From Bog-473 sp035947875 (lineage in GTDB: Bacteria > Actinomycetota > Acidimicrobiia > Acidimicrobiales > RAAP-2), in the NCBI GenBank assembly GCA_035947875.1, contig DASZJQ010000015.1, forward strand, positions 1 to 13,470: 13,470 nucleotides of DNA. Reading direction: 5' to 3'. Both the position numbers and the translations under genes were made by a program. Under the pieces are notes generated by a model that was not told the origin of the DNA, searched no databases, and saw only the letters and a program-made list of their open reading frames with translations. Shown piece after piece: positions 12,000 to 13,470 of the stretch (the first letter of the stretch is position 1; every line of letters starts with the position of its first letter).

Positions 12000-12017
12000 C
12001 CCCGGCCAGCGCCGGGG
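12000..12017 (+). terminator. Strong hairpin after the PLDc_N-like gene
   Basis: CCCCGGC (12000-12006) pairs perfectly with GCCGGGG (12011-12017) around a CAGC loop. Outer CCACC (11993-11997) can pair with GGTGG (12025-12029). It is the best stem-loop in the right half of the window and sits between a stop codon and the next promoter, so termination is plausible despite the missing U-run. Confidence 0.5.
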
Positions 12018-12057
12018 TGTCCATGGTGGCCTCCGTGACGGCTCAGAGTGGCCGGGC

Positions 12058-12073
12058 GACCGATGGTACGGTC
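12058..12073 (+). promoter_or_regulatory. Inverted repeat over the PPOX-gene -10 box, possible operator
   Basis: GACCG (12058-12062) and CGGTC (12069-12073) form an inverted repeat with a 6-nt centre, flanked by GGCC on both sides (12050-12053 and 12074-12077). It overlaps the -10 box. It could be an operator or chance in GC-rich DNA. Confidence 0.3.
12067..12072 (+). promoter_or_regulatory. Candidate -10 box of a leaderless promoter for the PPOX gene
   Basis: TACGGT fits TANNNT and is six bases before the ATG at 12079. There is no ribosome-binding site before the ATG, which agrees with a leaderless message. Confidence 0.5.
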
Positions 12074-12078
12074 GGCCA

Positions 12079-12546
12079 ATGACCCGCCCCATCGCCAGCG
12101 ACACCCGGGTGGACCGCACGGGACTGGAGGAGTTCATTCGTCCCCGGCACCACGCCATCCTCAGTACCCAGCGAAGCGATGGCAGTCCGCAGATGTCTCC
12201 GGTCACCATGGGCGTCGATCCCGACGGGCTCATGCTGGTGGCCAGCTACCCCGAGCGGGCCAAGGTGCGCAACGTACGCCGAAGAGGTCACGCCGCGCTC
12301 TGCGTGCTCTCGGACGGATTCAATGGCCCGTGGGTGCAGGTGTCGGGACCGGCCACCGTGGTCGACCTGCCCGAGGCCATCGAAGGCTTGGTGACCTATT
12401 TTCGATCCATCAGCGGGGAGCATCCCGATTGGGACGAATACCGCCAGGCCATGATCGAGCAGGGCAAGGTGTTGATTCGAGTCGTCCCCGAACAGTGGGG
12501 GCCGATCAGCCAAGGGGGCTTTCCCGCTCGGCTCGATGCCTCTTGA
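12079..12546 (+). CDS. PPOX-class F420-dependent oxidoreductase
   Basis: A 155-residue split beta-barrel protein of the pyridoxamine-5'-phosphate-oxidase-like group, closest in pattern to the Rv1155-type F420-binding subfamily. Telling stretches are HHAILSTQRSDGSPQMSPV (24-42), VASYPERAKVRNVRR (54-68), ALCVLSDGFNGPWVQVSG (73-90), SGEHPDWDEYRQAM (112-125) and GKVLIRVVPEQWGPIS (129-144). Members reduce varied substrates with F420H2 or bind F420. The substrate is not predictable. The ATG at 12079 is chosen for its leaderless promoter geometry and because family homology begins soon after. The longer open frame upstream has no support. It stands alone, reading toward the minus-strand hydrolase. 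Confidence 0.9.
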   Translation: MTRPIASDTRVDRTGLEEFIRPRHHAILSTQRSDGSPQMSPVTMGVDPDGLMLVASYPERAKVRNVRRRGHAALCVLSDGFNGPWVQVSGPATVVDLPEAIEGLVTYFRSISGEHPDWDEYRQAMIEQGKVLIRVVPEQWGPISQGGFPARLDAS

Positions 12547-12548
12547 TC

Positions 12549-12566
12549 GAAGCCGAAGCCGAAGCC
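12549..12566 (+). repeat. Three GAAGCC repeats after the PPOX gene
   Basis: Three perfect GAAGCC hexamers start two bases past the stop codon, and looser copies continue to about 12586. The 67-bp gap between the converging genes (12547-12613) otherwise holds nothing I recognise, and no clear terminator. Confidence 0.7.
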
Positions 12567-12613
12567 GATAGCGGAAGCCCGAAGCCAGGCCGAGGCGACG
12601 AGGGCCCGAACGA

Positions 12614-13470
12614 TCAGGTGAACGAGTGGAAGAAATTGATGATCAGCGTATTGGCACTGATCTGCTGGGTGGTGAAGCCAACACCGGTCGTGACCTTGGC
12701 CCCGGGCCATTCGTGGCCTCCGCCGCTGATCGTGTAGAAGGTGACCGACGTGCCGGGAGCGCACGAGAGCCACTGTGATCGCGAGACCTGGGAGCCGACG
12801 CGGGTGACGGTTGGGATCGTGGGCCGGCAGCGGTCGAGCTTGACCCAGTCGGCCATGTTGCGCACCGTGCCCTTGACCGAATTGGCATCGAGCTTGATCC
12901 CGGGCAGCTGGCTCCCGATCGTGTTGTTCTGATACGTCACCGCGGGATCGGCGGTCCCGTGCAGGGCGAGCAGAGGCTCCGGTCGAGTGCACCCGAGTTG
13001 GTAGTCCACCGCCACGGTGGCGATGGCCCGGATCTGGCTCTGGTGGGCGCAGGCGTAGAGGATGGCGAAGGCGGCGCCGGAGGAGAACCCGCTGGTGAAC
13101 ACGGCGCGCTGGTTGACGCAGTAGGAGCGCATCAGGGCGTTGATCAGCGAGTTGACGAAGGTGGCATCGGTGCCGTGCCCGCTGTACTGAAAACCGACCT
13201 CTGGGCCTTGATTCTGCGGCACGACGACGAGGTTCCCGGCCCGAGCCCCTTGGACCGGGAAGTTCGTCTTCGCGCTGAAGTCGCCGGGGTTGTCGCCGTC
13301 CCCATGGAACAAGAAGATCAGCGGGGCGGGCCGGTTCTTCTTGTACGTGGGGGGCACAGTCAGGTCATAGGTACCCGTGACCGTGCCCTGGTTGAGGCTG
13401 AGTGTCCCGGTGCGGCCCGGGGCCACGGGGAGGGGCACCGATGCCGATCGGTGACAGCCGGTCGAGCCGG
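12614..13470 (-). CDS. Secreted esterase / PHB-depolymerase-like hydrolase (5' end outside window)
   Basis: An alpha/beta hydrolase of the carbohydrate-esterase 1 / polyhydroxybutyrate-depolymerase / LpqC group. Counting from the in-frame GTG at 13438, LIFLFHGDGDN (40-50) is the oxyanion-hole strand, GFSSGAA (117-123) the nucleophile elbow with Ser119, LALHGTADPAV (157-167) gives the acid Asp164, and ISGGGHEWPG (237-246) the His242. Five cysteines (107, 130, 150, 204, 226) suggest disulphides in an exported protein. The frame is open to the window edge and adds GSTGCHRSAS before that GTG. STGC could be an imperfect lipobox or a junction after a signal peptide, so the true start is probably outside the window. 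The substrate is unknown. Confidence 0.85.
   Translation of the reverse strand, partial: GSTGCHRSASVPLPVAPGRTGTLSLNQGTVTGTYDLTVPPTYKKNRPAPLIFLFHGDGDNPGDFSAKTNFPVQGARAGNLVVVPQNQGPEVGFQYSGHGTDATFVNSLINALMRSYCVNQRAVFTSGFSSGAAFAILYACAHQSQIRAIATVAVDYQLGCTRPEPLLALHGTADPAVTYQNNTIGSQLPGIKLDANSVKGTVRNMADWVKLDRCRPTIPTVTRVGSQVSRSQWLSCAPGTSVTFYTISGGGHEWPGAKVTTGVGFTTQQISANTLIINFFHSFT

Noticed and set aside
11764..12078. Longer PPOX open frame starting near 11764
   Set aside because: It would run across the PLDc_N-like gene, a hairpin and the promoter. The family homology starts after ATG 12079.
1..13470. tRNA or rRNA genes, insertion sequences, attachment sites
   Set aside because: No transposase, integrase or stable-RNA sequence was recognised on either strand, and the window is almost fully occupied by protein genes.

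Overview
The window comes from a high-GC actinobacterium, most likely of the class Acidimicrobiia or a near relative. Three things support this: strong G/C bias at third codon positions, two enzymes of F420-dependent families (a Ddn-type reductase and a PPOX-type reductase), and a merged histidine-tryptophan gene cluster like that of other Actinomycetota. The class-level placement is an inference from gene content, not a phylogeny.

Layout. Positions 2-4285 hold a tight histidine run: hisD (3' end only), hisC, hisB, hisH, hisA, hisF. After a small hairpin and a likely leaderless promoter comes a GroES-like gene (4333-4692), which overlaps hisI (4689-5120). trpE and a YgfZ-type folate-binding protein follow (5133-7687). 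A Ddn-family oxidoreductase lies on the opposite strand (7763-8185). Next comes trpC-trpF-trpB-trpA (8255-11710), probably with its own promoter. Past trpA are a 67-residue PLDc_N-like membrane protein, a PPOX-class F420-dependent reductase, and on the minus strand the C-terminal part of a secreted esterase/PHB-depolymerase-like hydrolase that runs off the right end.

How the genes work together. HisI, HisA, HisH/HisF, HisB, HisC and HisD catalyse most of the route from phosphoribosyl-AMP to histidine. TrpE, TrpF, TrpC, TrpA and TrpB cover tryptophan synthesis except the TrpG and TrpD steps. hisG, hisE, a histidinol-phosphatase gene, trpG and trpD are not in the window. A dedicated trpF is present, so hisA need not be the bifunctional PriA of mycobacteria and streptomycetes.

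The most unusual signal is at the gene junctions. Short tandem repeats sit exactly where one gene stops and the next starts. At three junctions (hisC/hisB, hisH/hisA, trpF/trpB) the repeated unit carries the start codon, and at two of them the upstream stop as well. This creates tiny ORFs of 4-9 codons that pass ribosomes from stop to start. The clearest is hisC/hisB: four 17-bp units make three consecutive six-codon ORFs, each joined by a GTGA overlap and each with its own Shine-Dalgarno-like AAGGAG/GAGGAG. Other junction-linked repeats lengthen the HisD C-terminus and the HisI N-terminus and triplicate the ygfZ stop codon.
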